From Butyricimonas virosa (GTDB lineage Bacteria > Bacteroidota > Bacteroidia > Bacteroidales > Marinifilaceae), in the NCBI RefSeq assembly GCF_025148635.1, contig NZ_CP102269.1, positions 2,604,001 through 2,668,000 on the forward strand: a stretch of DNA of 64,000 nt, given 5' to 3'. The notes beneath the pieces are model-generated. The model saw nothing but the letters and a program-made list of their open reading frames with translations. It ran no database searches and was not told the DNA's origin. Shown here in pieces: positions 16,575 through 24,642 of this stretch. The translations under genes and the position numbers were made by a program. The first letter of the stretch is position 1. Every line of letters starts with the position of its first letter.

Positions 16575-16917
16575 ATTTCACGTAGTCAGCCATGCAGCTT
16601 TCACGGGTTCCGGTGATGTCGAAGATCACTTGCAGGTGCAATAGTTCAAATATTTTCAACACTTCCGGCGTAAGGTTGCAAAGTTTCAGGCTGGAGCCGA
16701 TACTTTTCGCTGTTTTGAAAAGAGCGATGATACAACCGATGGCGCTACTGTCTACAAATTCAATGTCGTGAAAGTCGAAGAGCATTCGACAATCTTTATT
16801 ATTTAACAAAGGTCTGAGTTCCGTTTTCACTTCGTCAGCCGACGCTAACGTGAAACGAGTCACGTCTACGAATTCGACAATGGTGATACCATTTTGTTCT
16901 GTTACTTTTAGAATCAT
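16573..16917 (-). CDS. STAS-domain anti-sigma-factor-antagonist-like protein
   Basis: 114 residues consisting of one STAS domain. The block FVDSSAIGCIIALFKTAK places the phosphorylatable serine of SpoIIAA-like antagonists at residue 57 or 58, with the preceding Asp conserved. In the known systems the unphosphorylated form captures an anti-sigma kinase and frees a sigma factor, or works in a phosphatase-led signalling cascade. No cognate kinase or phosphatase gene is adjacent, so the partner is elsewhere. It is a single-gene unit with its own promoter box and terminator. Confidence 0.88.
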   Translation of the reverse strand: MILKVTEQNGITIVEFVDVTRFTLASADEVKTELRPLLNNKDCRMLFDFHDIEFVDSSAIGCIIALFKTAKSIGSSLKLCNLTPEVLKIFELLHLQVIFDITGTRESCMADYVK

Positions 16918-16977
16918 TGTTCAATTAGTTTCTAAGGATTAATATGTAGTAAATTTATTATTCACCGTTGAATTGAA

Positions 16978-16985
16978 CAAAAGTA
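16978..16985 (-). promoter_or_regulatory. -7 promoter box (TACTTTTG) for the STAS gene
   Basis: Exact TAnnTTTG match on the minus strand about 60 bases upstream of the ATG at 16917. Confidence 0.5.
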
Positions 16986-17099
16986 ATCATTTTTACCGAG
17001 ATTGCAAATAAGTTAACGGGCGGTTCGTTTCTGATTTCGAAGATTCAATCGACGTGCTAATATTTTTTTAGAAAGGGTAGGCAAGAACAATAAAAGTTT

Positions 17100-17107
17100 T
17101 AACTTTG
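17100..17107 (+). promoter_or_regulatory. -7 promoter box (TAACTTTG) for gcvT
   Basis: Exact TAnnTTTG match 55 bases before the ATG at 17162. Confidence 0.5.
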
Positions 17108-17161
17108 CGGAGTGTTATAGTTATACTTTATAATATAATGAATATTTAAACGATATAAAAA

Positions 17162-18259
17162 ATGAAGACTACTCCATTTACACATTTCCATGAGGAACTT
17201 GGGGCAAGAATGGCTCCTTTTGCCGGCTACAATATGCCGATTGAATACACGGGTATTAAAGATGAACACAACACGGTTCGTGAAAAATTAGGTGTATTTG
17301 ATGTTTCTCACATGGGTGAATTTTGGGTAAAAGGCCCGAAAGCTTTCGAATTGGTACAAAAGCTTACTTCTAACGATGTGGCTGCTCTCTCGGATGGCAA
17401 GGTTCAATATAGCTGTTTCCCGAATGAAACGGGAGGTATCGTGGATGACCTTTTGGTATATCGTTTCAGCGCTGAGAAATATTTGTTGGTTGTAAATGCG
17501 GCCAATATCGATAAAGATTGGGCTTGGTGTACGAAATGGGCGAAAGAATTGGGTATGAACGTGGATACCGATTTGGAAAACGCTTCTGATAATATTTGCC
17601 AGCTTGCCGTTCAAGGCCCTTTGGCATTAAAGGCTATGCAGAAATTAACCACGGCTAACGTGGTAGATATGGAATATTATACTTTCCAAGAGATCCCGTT
17701 TGCAGGAATCGATAAAGTGATCTTCTCCACGACCGGATATACCGGAGCAGGTGGTTGTGAGATTTACGCGTACGTGAAAGATGCCGAGAAACTTTGGCAT
17801 GCCGTGTTTGAAGCCGGAGCTGAATTCGGAATCAAGCCTGCCGGGTTAGGTTCTCGTGATACCTTGCGTCTGGAAGCAGGTTTCTGCTTGTACGGACACG
17901 AGATCGATGACGACCATTCTCCGATCGAGGCTGGTTTGGGCTGGATCACGAAATTCGTGCCGGGAAATGATTTCATTAACCGTGCTTATCATGAAAAAAT
18001 GAAAGCGGATAAGCCGAGCCGTTACATGAAACCATTCGAACTTCAGGATAAGGGTATTGCTCGCCAGGGATATGTAATCGAGGATGCCGAAGGAAACGAG
18101 ATCGGGGTGGTTTGCTCTGGAACTGTTTCTCCTTGGACTGGAAAATCTATCGGTACGGGATACGTGAAGAGCGGTTTTCATAAACTGGATACCGAGATCT
18201 TTATTCGTGTAAGAAATAAAGCTTTGAAAGCTAAAATTGTCAAAACCCCGTTCTTTTAG
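17162..18259 (+). CDS. gcvT: Glycine cleavage system T protein (aminomethyltransferase)
   Basis: 365 residues, the normal length. N-terminal GTPF-type start (TPFTHFHEELGARMAPFAGYNMPIEY), FDVSHMGEF, GGIVDDLLVYRF with its conserved catalytic-region Asp, TGYTGAGGCEIY and the later LGSRDTLRLEAGFCLYG are all GcvT markers. The protein transfers the methylene group of the aminomethyl-lipoyl H protein to tetrahydrofolate and releases ammonia. gcvH and gcvP are not adjacent, so the system is split in this genome. It has its own promoter box and terminator. Confidence 0.97.
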   Translation: MKTTPFTHFHEELGARMAPFAGYNMPIEYTGIKDEHNTVREKLGVFDVSHMGEFWVKGPKAFELVQKLTSNDVAALSDGKVQYSCFPNETGGIVDDLLVYRFSAEKYLLVVNAANIDKDWAWCTKWAKELGMNVDTDLENASDNICQLAVQGPLALKAMQKLTTANVVDMEYYTFQEIPFAGIDKVIFSTTGYTGAGGCEIYAYVKDAEKLWHAVFEAGAEFGIKPAGLGSRDTLRLEAGFCLYGHEIDDDHSPIEAGLGWITKFVPGNDFINRAYHEKMKADKPSRYMKPFELQDKGIARQGYVIEDAEGNEIGVVCSGTVSPWTGKSIGTGYVKSGFHKLDTEIFIRVRNKALKAKIVKTPFF

Positions 18260-18289
18260 TCGGGTGCTTTTGAGCTAGACGATAAACAG

Positions 18290-18316
18290 GCACCCGGAAA
18301 CGGGTGCTTCGTTTTT
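18290..18316 (+). terminator. Intrinsic terminator after gcvT
   Basis: Stem GCACCCG/CGGGTGC (18290-18296 with 18301-18307) closed by a GAAA tetraloop and followed by a T-rich tract. Confidence 0.85.
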
Positions 18317-18484
18317 ATATAGGAGTAAAAACGCTTTCGAGGATGTTTAAGACGTTGATTTTTAGTCTGTAAGAAAAACGAATAAAAATTACGGAAAAAA
18401 GTCTTTTATATAGACTTATTTTGCATCTTTGTAATGCGATTGCAAACAAGATTTTAATTAATTATCTACTTAAATATTTTAGAG

Positions 18485-19558
18485 ATGAGAAAACACATTT
18501 TTAATGCCGGACCATGTAAATTGCCGGATTCTACATTGGAAAATGTATCAAAAGCGGTATTAGAGTTTGGTAACACGGGACAATCTATCATGGAAGTGTC
18601 TCACCGTTCTGCAGATTTTCAAGCTGTTTATGAAGAGGCTGTTGCCTTGTTCAAAGAAGTATTGAATATTCCGGAAGGATACTCTGTTCTTTTCTTGGGT
18701 GGTGGTGCCAGCATGCAGTTCTGCATGATCCCCTTCAACTTCTTGAAAACGAAAGCTGCCTATGTAAATACCGGAACTTGGTCAACTGCAGCTATTAAAG
18801 AGGCTAAAATGTGGGGTGAGGTTGAAATCGTTGCTTCTTCTGAGGCTGATGGATTTACTTATTATCCTGAATTCACGATTCCTTCAGACGTGGATTACAT
18901 GCACATCACTTCAAACAACACGATCCGCGGTACAGAAATTTTCTATGATCCGACTTCTCCGGTGCCTTTGATTTGTGATATGTCTTCTGATATTTGCAGC
19001 CGTCCGGTTGACGTGTCTAAATATGCCATGATCTATGGTGGATGCCAGAAAAACCTCGGACCTGCCGGTGTTACTTTCGTGATCATTAAAAATGATTTCT
19101 TGAACAACGTGGTTGCTGACAGAATGATCCCGACTATGTTGAGATACAAAACTCACGTGGATAAAGAATCTATGTATAACACCCCTCCATGTGTCAATAT
19201 TTTTGGGGTAAAAGAAACCTTGAAATGGGTGAAAGCTATGGGTGGTGTTGAAGCTATGGAAAAATTAGCTATCGAAAGAGCCGATATGCTTTACGCTGAA
19301 TTGGAAAGAAGCAAAGTATTCCGTCCGGTTGTAAAAGAAGGTTCTCGTTCAAGAATGAACATTCCTTTCTTGTTGAGAGAAGGATATGAGTCATTGGAGA
19401 AAGAATTCCTTGATTTCGCTAAGACTAAAAACTTGGTAGGATTGAAAGGACACCGTTCTGTAGGTGGATTCCGTGCTTCTACTTACAACGCTTGTACAAT
19501 CGAGGACGTGAAAGCTTTGGTTGCTGCAATGCAAGAATTTGAAGCAAAACATATCTAA
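18485..19558 (+). CDS. serC: Phosphoserine aminotransferase
   Basis: 357 residues of a fold-type I PLP aminotransferase. Signature blocks are FNAGPCKLP at the start, MEVSHRS, FLGGGASMQF, the PLP-lysine region YGGCQKNLGPAG (about residue 190) and the C-terminal GHRSVGGFRASTYNA. It converts 3-phosphohydroxypyruvate and glutamate to phosphoserine in serine synthesis, and may serve pyridoxine synthesis. serA follows 103 bases later and DUF1015 after that, a grouping common in Bacteroidetes. Confidence 0.97.
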   Translation: MRKHIFNAGPCKLPDSTLENVSKAVLEFGNTGQSIMEVSHRSADFQAVYEEAVALFKEVLNIPEGYSVLFLGGGASMQFCMIPFNFLKTKAAYVNTGTWSTAAIKEAKMWGEVEIVASSEADGFTYYPEFTIPSDVDYMHITSNNTIRGTEIFYDPTSPVPLICDMSSDICSRPVDVSKYAMIYGGCQKNLGPAGVTFVIIKNDFLNNVVADRMIPTMLRYKTHVDKESMYNTPPCVNIFGVKETLKWVKAMGGVEAMEKLAIERADMLYAELERSKVFRPVVKEGSRSRMNIPFLLREGYESLEKEFLDFAKTKNLVGLKGHRSVGGFRASTYNACTIEDVKALVAAMQEFEAKHI

Positions 19559-19661
19559 TAATTGACGGTTTACGATTTCGGACGTATGATTGTCTTTCAT
19601 GGAAATGAAAGCAATGATGGTCTGAGATCGTAAATCTTTTTCATTTAAAATTGTAATTATC

Positions 19662-20579
19662 ATGACTAAAGTATTAATTGCTACAGATAAACCGTTTGCT
19701 CCGGTTGCCGTTAACGGAATCAGAGAAATTGTAGAAGCTCAAGGATATGAGTTAGTTTTATTAGAAAAATATACTTCACAAGACGAGTTGATCGCTGCTG
19801 TTGCTGATGTTGACGCTATGATCATTCGTTCTGACAAAGCTACTAAAGAAGTAATCGAGGCTGCTAAGAATTTGAAAGTAATCGTTCGTGCCGGTGCTGG
19901 ATACGATAACATCGACTTGGCTGCTTGTACTGCTCATAATGTAGTGGCGATGAACACTCCGGGACAAAATTCAAACGCTGTGGCCGAGTTGGCTTTCGGT
20001 ATGATGGTTTACATGGCTCGTAACTTCTACAACGGGAAATCAGGTTCTGAGTTGAAAGGGAAGAAAATCGGTATCCATGCTTACGGAAACGTTGGACAAA
20101 ATGTAGGACGTATCGCTCGTGGATTCGGTATGGAAGTTTACGCTTTCGACCCGTTCATGACGGACGAACAAATCAAAAATGCCGGTGCAACTCCGTTACA
20201 TTCAGCTGAGGAAATGTACAAGATGTGTCAATACATCTCTTTGCACATTCCGGCAACAGAACAAACCAAGAAATCTATCAACTATGATTTGTTGAAAGAC
20301 ATGCCCAAGGGTGCAGTTTTGGTGAACACGGCTCGTAAGGAAGTTATCGATGAAGAAGGTTTGGCTAAATTGATGGAAGAAAGAGCTGACTTCCACTATA
20401 TCACGGATATCGCACCGGATTGTGATTGCTTCAGCAAATTCGAAGGTCGTTTCTTCGCCACCCCGAAAAAGATGGGTGCTCAAACCGAAGAGGCTAATGT
20501 TAACGCGGGATTGGCTGCCGCTCACCAGATTGTGAATTTCATCGAGAAAGGTGACGAGAAATTCAGAGTAAACAAATAA
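19662..20579 (+). CDS. serA: D-3-phosphoglycerate dehydrogenase (short form)
   Basis: 305 residues, a D-2-hydroxyacid dehydrogenase without the C-terminal ACT regulatory domain of longer SerA proteins. RAGAGYDNID, TPGQNSNAVAELA, the NAD-binding loop GIHAYGNVGQNVGR and NTARKEVIDEEGL are visible. The conserved Arg and Glu positions of the family appear to be present, but the usual active-site His block near the C-terminus is altered, ending in KKMGAQTEEANVNAG. Placement after serC supports the first step of serine synthesis; lack of ACT suggests no serine feedback through that route. Other 2-hydroxyacid substrates remain possible. Confidence 0.93.
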   Translation: MTKVLIATDKPFAPVAVNGIREIVEAQGYELVLLEKYTSQDELIAAVADVDAMIIRSDKATKEVIEAAKNLKVIVRAGAGYDNIDLAACTAHNVVAMNTPGQNSNAVAELAFGMMVYMARNFYNGKSGSELKGKKIGIHAYGNVGQNVGRIARGFGMEVYAFDPFMTDEQIKNAGATPLHSAEEMYKMCQYISLHIPATEQTKKSINYDLLKDMPKGAVLVNTARKEVIDEEGLAKLMEERADFHYITDIAPDCDCFSKFEGRFFATPKKMGAQTEEANVNAGLAAAHQIVNFIEKGDEKFRVNK

Positions 20580-20582
20580 GAT

Positions 20583-20655
20583 TGTAAATTGTAAATTTTA
20601 GATTTTAAATTGGGTGATTCTAATTTAAAATCTAAAATCTAAAATCTAAAATTAT
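20583..20655. repeat. AT-rich dispersed intergenic repeat
   Basis: Repeated AAAATCTAAAATCTAAAATCT words on the right and the near-complementary TTTTAGATTTTAAATT on the left, forming an imperfect hairpin between serA and the DUF1015 gene. It belongs to the same word family as the block at 12482-12563. Confidence 0.6.
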
Positions 20656-20657
20656 AT

Positions 20658-21908
20658 ATGGCAATAGTAAAACCATTCAAAGGATTACGTACACCATCTC
20701 AGGAAGTTTGTGAGGAACTGGCGTGTCTACCTTACGACGTGATGAATTCAGAGGAAGCTGCACAAATGGCTGCAGGAAAACCTCGTTCATTATTACATGT
20801 TACCAGAGCTGAGATTGACTGCCCTGCAGGAACCGATATCCACTCCGAGACTGTTTATAACAAGAGCGTGGAAAACTTCAACATGTTCCAGGAAAAGGGA
20901 TGGTTGGTTCAAGATGAGGAAGCTAAATTTTATATCTACGCCCAGACGATGGACGGAAGAACTCAATATGGTATCGTAGGTTGTGCCGCTTGTGAGGATT
21001 ACATGAACGGAATTATCAAGAAACACGAGTTAACTCGTCCGGATAAGGAAGAGGACCGTATGATCTTGACCCGTTATGTGAAAGCTAACTTGGAACCGGT
21101 ATTCTTCGCTTACAAGGCTGTTCCGGAAATTGATGCTATCGTTGAGGAGATCGTGAAGAGCAAGAAAGCTGACTATGATTTCGTGGCAGAAGACGGATTC
21201 GGTCATCATTTCTGGGCAATCAACTGCCCGGAGACAAACAAACGTTTAGAGGAATTATTCGCGACGAAAGTTCCTTACACGTATGTTGCTGACGGACACC
21301 ATAGAACTGCTGCTGCCGCTCGTATCGGTGCCGAGTTCAAATCAAAGAACCCGAACCACAATGGTACGGAAGAATATAACTTCTTCATGGCTGTTCATTT
21401 CCCGGATCATCAGTTGAAAATCATTGATTACAACCGCGTTGTAAAAGATTTGAACGGTTTGACCGAAGAGCAATTGTTGGCTAAATTGGGCGAACATTTC
21501 ACGGTTGAAGATATGGGTACGGAGATTTATCATCCGGCTAAATTGCATGAATTCAGCATGTATTTGGGAGGAAGATGGTATAAATTGACGGCTAAACCGG
21601 GAAGTTACGATGATAATGACCCGATCGGGGTATTAGATGTAACGATCCTTTCTAATCATGTATTGGCTGATATTTTAGACATCCAAGATTTGCGTACTTC
21701 TAAACGGATTGATTTCGTGGGAGGTATCCGCGGATTGGGTGAGTTGAAACGTCGTGTTGATAATGGCGAGATGAAAGTGGCTTTCGCTTTGTATCCTGTT
21801 TCTATGGAGCAATTGATCAATATCGCCGATACCGGTAATATCATGCCTCCGAAGACAACTTGGTTTGAGCCTAAACTTCGTTCAGGAATGGTAATTCACA
21901 AGATCTAA
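20658..21908 (+). CDS. DUF1015 family protein
   Basis: 416 residues matching the DUF1015 family: N-terminal PFKGLRTP, ACLPYDVMNSEEA, HELTRPDKEEDR, then VADGHHRTAAAARIG (a nuclease- or kinase-like HHR motif) and EEYNFFMAVHFPDHQLKIIDYNRVV. The family is found beside serA/serC in many anaerobes and has been linked to serine metabolism, including a proposed SerK-type serine kinase relationship; I cannot confirm that here. It is the last gene of the serC-serA unit and ends at a strong bidirectional terminator. Confidence 0.88.
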   Translation: MAIVKPFKGLRTPSQEVCEELACLPYDVMNSEEAAQMAAGKPRSLLHVTRAEIDCPAGTDIHSETVYNKSVENFNMFQEKGWLVQDEEAKFYIYAQTMDGRTQYGIVGCAACEDYMNGIIKKHELTRPDKEEDRMILTRYVKANLEPVFFAYKAVPEIDAIVEEIVKSKKADYDFVAEDGFGHHFWAINCPETNKRLEELFATKVPYTYVADGHHRTAAAARIGAEFKSKNPNHNGTEEYNFFMAVHFPDHQLKIIDYNRVVKDLNGLTEEQLLAKLGEHFTVEDMGTEIYHPAKLHEFSMYLGGRWYKLTAKPGSYDDNDPIGVLDVTILSNHVLADILDIQDLRTSKRIDFVGGIRGLGELKRRVDNGEMKVAFALYPVSMEQLINIADTGNIMPPKTTWFEPKLRSGMVIHKI

Positions 21909-21930
21909 TCAGAAGATTTAATCTCGATAA

Positions 21931-21960
21931 AAAAAGCGACTCTTTTCGAGTCGCTTTTTT
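21931..21960. terminator. Bidirectional terminator between DUF1015 gene and ABC permease
   Basis: Stem AGCGACTC/GAGTCGCT (21935-21942 with 21948-21955) flanked by A-run on the left and T-run on the right, so it works for both convergent genes. Confidence 0.9.
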
Positions 21961-23300
21961 TATGCTTTATAGCGAAGCCATTTATATAATTCTTTCCAGG
22001 TGACTTTCTTCCCGTACATCAGGATTCCGACCCTGTAAATTTTGCCGGATAACCAAGTGAAGAAAAGGAAGGAACCGACGAGTAATCCCATTGAAGTGAT
22101 AATTTCCCAAGCAGGGACCCCGAAAGGAATGCGCACAAGCATGACGACCGGAGAGGTGAACGGGATCAGTGAACTCCAGAAAACCATGGGAGATTCGGGA
22201 CTTTTCATTGCGGCGATACCAATGTAAAGGGCTACAACCAGAATGATTGACAGCGGGGTCATGAATTGCTGGGAGTCCGTTTCATTGTCAACGGCAGCTC
22301 CAATGGCTGCAAACAATGATGCGTATAATAAATAGCCTCCGATGAAATAGAATAAGAAGGCACCCACGAATTTCAGGATAAACATGGGATCAATGGTTTT
22401 TACCAGATTTTGGATAATGGCTAGTTGCTCCGGATTAATTTCCGTACCTTGAGCAAACATATTCAGATCGTTGGCATTCTTTAAGGCTTCCAAATCAATA
22501 TTCGGCATAAAGAAAGCTTGAGAAATCAAGATGATACCTCCTCCTAAAACAATCCATATCAAAAATTGTACAAGTCCCACGGCTGCCACCCCGATAATTT
22601 TTCCCAGCAAGAACTGGAAAGGTTTCACCGAGGAAACCAACACCTCTATGATGCGATTCGTTTTTTCCTCGATAACGCCTTTCATCACTTGAGAGGCGTA
22701 CATGAAAATAAAGAAATAGATGATTAATCCCGCAATCAGCCCGATGACAGACGTGATTTCAGACGAGCTTTCTTTGGTATCTCCGGTGTCCGTGACAAGT
22801 AGCGTTCTCACAAGTACGGGAGTTTTGGTCGCATCCAATTCGGCTTCCAAATCCGGCATCTGTGTTTTAGCGATGACTTCAGCACGTTTGACGGATTCTA
22901 TTTTCTGGCGTAATTGTGATGCGATCTCGTTTTTCAGTTCCATGGGAACTTGAGAAGTTGAGAATACCGGGATTTCGGCATGGCTCATGACATTGACCGG
23001 AATGCGGGTAATGGCGTAATAATCGTTTTTCTTCAGAAAATCGATATAGTCTGCTTCCGGTACGTCTTGATCGACATACGTGAAACTTGTGTTATTGATT
23101 TTTTGAAGTGGAGTTTCCAATGTCGATTCGTTGATCACGGCAATTATTCGCTCCTGACTGTCGTCTCGCAATAACATCCACATAAGAAAGGCATAGAATA
23201 AGGCGAACAGGATCGGGACAAAAATGGTAACGACAAGAAAGGTCTTTTTACGGACTCTCGTGGTAAATTCCCGGTTTATGATGATGAGTATCTTGTTCAT
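21960..23300 (-). CDS. ABC transporter permease (NatB-like)
   Basis: 446 residues. It has an N-terminal membrane segment (VVTIFVPILFALFYAFLMWMLL), a long extracytoplasmic domain (about 50-170), then five or six membrane segments including SSVIGLIAGLIIYFFIFMYAS and the family block GVIEEKTNRIIEVLVSSVKPFQFLLGKIIGVAAVG. This is the NatB/YhaP layout of ABC-2 exporters. It pairs with the ATPase encoded 44 bases upstream. The substrate is unknown; NatAB exports Na+ in Bacillus, and other relatives export peptides or antibiotics. Confidence 0.88.
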   Translation of the reverse strand: MNKILIIINREFTTRVRKKTFLVVTIFVPILFALFYAFLMWMLLRDDSQERIIAVINESTLETPLQKINNTSFTYVDQDVPEADYIDFLKKNDYYAITRIPVNVMSHAEIPVFSTSQVPMELKNEIASQLRQKIESVKRAEVIAKTQMPDLEAELDATKTPVLVRTLLVTDTGDTKESSSEITSVIGLIAGLIIYFFIFMYASQVMKGVIEEKTNRIIEVLVSSVKPFQFLLGKIIGVAAVGLVQFLIWIVLGGGIILISQAFFMPNIDLEALKNANDLNMFAQGTEINPEQLAIIQNLVKTIDPMFILKFVGAFLFYFIGGYLLYASLFAAIGAAVDNETDSQQFMTPLSIILVVALYIGIAAMKSPESPMVFWSSLIPFTSPVVMLVRIPFGVPAWEIITSMGLLVGSFLFFTWLSGKIYRVGILMYGKKVTWKELYKWLRYKA

Positions 23301-23344
23301 TTTAATTGAATATCATAAATTTGAAATCGTAAATCTAAAATTAT

Positions 23345-24265
23345 TTAAGCTTGCTCTTTTACGAGTTTTATGAAAATGTCATTCATGCTGGGAATGATCT
23401 TTTGGTAAGAGATGATGTCTGTTTGAGGCAGGACTCTTGACAAAAGGGTGTTTGCCGGGCAATAGGTGTTTTGTTGCAAAATAATATCTTGACGGTCACC
23501 TTCGACACGTTGAGATACTATCTCGAATTCAGAACCGATCGTTTGTTCGGGAGAGAATTCCGGGTTGTAGCGGCAACTGAGCTGGTATGTATTGCTGGCA
23601 TACTTTTCACGAATCTGGTTGATTGGCCCTTCGATGATTTTGCGCGATTTGTTGATTAAGGCGATATGACTACAAATTTCTTCTACTGATCCCATATTGT
23701 GGGTAGAGAAGATTATGGTCGTTCCTTTTTTGCGTAATTCGAGAATTTCCCGTTTCAGTAATTCAACGTTGATAGGGTCGAAACCGCTGAAAGGTTCGTC
23801 GAAAATCAGTAATTCCGGTTCATGAAGTACTGTGGTGATAAATTGTACTTTTTGGGCCATTCCTTTGGATAGTTCTTCCACTTTTTTATCCCACCAGGCT
23901 TCAATTTCAAATTTCTCGAACCACATTTTGAGACGGATGATCGCTTCGTGTTTACTGATGCCTTTCAAGCGAGCCAGATAAACAGCCTGTTCTCCGACTT
24001 TCATTTTTTTGTAGAGTCCCCGCTCTTCCGGAAGGTAACCTATCCGGTTGACATCGGATGGTTTCAGGTGTTCGTTTCTGAAAAATATTTCTCCCGAATC
24101 AGGGGCTGTAATTTGATTGATAATTCGAATTAAGGAGGTTTTTCCGGCTCCATTAGGTCCTAGTAGCCCATAGATGGCTCCCTCCGGGATATTGATTGAC
24201 ACATCATCCAATGCTTTGTGGTTGGCGTAGGTTTTGACGATGTTCAAAGCTTTGAAGAAACTCAT
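23345..24265 (-). CDS. ABC transporter ATP-binding protein (NatA-like)
   Basis: 306 residues. Walker A is GPNGAGKT at residues 36-43, the signature is LSKGMAQKVQF, Walker B is LLIFDEPFSG, and the switch region ends IFSTHNM. After about residue 215 comes a DUF4162-like C-terminal extension typical of NatA/YhaQ ATPases. It energises the NatB-like permease in the next gene. Both follow the carboxyltransferase/biotin-carrier genes on the same strand; read-through from them is possible, since only 45 bases separate the units. Confidence 0.92.
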   Translation of the reverse strand: MSFFKALNIVKTYANHKALDDVSINIPEGAIYGLLGPNGAGKTSLIRIINQITAPDSGEIFFRNEHLKPSDVNRIGYLPEERGLYKKMKVGEQAVYLARLKGISKHEAIIRLKMWFEKFEIEAWWDKKVEELSKGMAQKVQFITTVLHEPELLIFDEPFSGFDPINVELLKREILELRKKGTTIIFSTHNMGSVEEICSHIALINKSRKIIEGPINQIREKYASNTYQLSCRYNPEFSPEQTIGSEFEIVSQRVEGDRQDIILQQNTYCPANTLLSRVLPQTDIISYQKIIPSMNDIFIKLVKEQA

Positions 24266-24310
24266 AATCGGGTATTTGTCAAAGGCTGCCCGATTGGGCA
24301 GCCTTTGGAG

Positions 24311-24625
24311 TTATTTTATTTCAAACATTAAAGCGTCTTTAGGGAGTTTGTCTCCTTTGTTGACATGGATTTTAATGACCGTACCGCTTATGGGAGCTTG
24401 AATTTTATTGTGCATTTTCATGGCTTCCAGGAGGCAAAGTAAATCTCCAGCTTTAACTTCTTGACCTTCTTTCACGTACAAATCGATGATAGATCCCGGT
24501 ATGTATGTGATAACGGCTCCCGGATCGGGTTTTTCCCATTTTTTCCGATTAATGAATTTTTCGGTAAACTGGGTTTTGTATTTCAAGCCGTCGATTTCTA
24601 ATGAATCGTATTTTGGTGTACTCAT
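24311..24625 (-). CDS. Biotin carboxyl carrier protein
   Basis: 104 residues. The biotinyl domain occupies the C-terminal half, with the biotin-lysine motif EAMKM (K70) and the mirrored VKEGQEVKAGDLL and VNKGDKLPKDALMFEI halves of the fold. The N-terminal 35 residues are poorly conserved. It carries the carboxyl group to or from the carboxyltransferase encoded 17 bases upstream. I infer that the pair belongs to propionyl/methylmalonyl-CoA metabolism. No biotin carboxylase or membrane decarboxylase beta subunit is nearby. Confidence 0.92.
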   Translation of the reverse strand: MSTPKYDSLEIDGLKYKTQFTEKFINRKKWEKPDPGAVITYIPGSIIDLYVKEGQEVKAGDLLCLLEAMKMHNKIQAPISGTVIKIHVNKGDKLPKDALMFEIK

Positions 24626-24642
24626 CGTGGTATAATTTTGGT

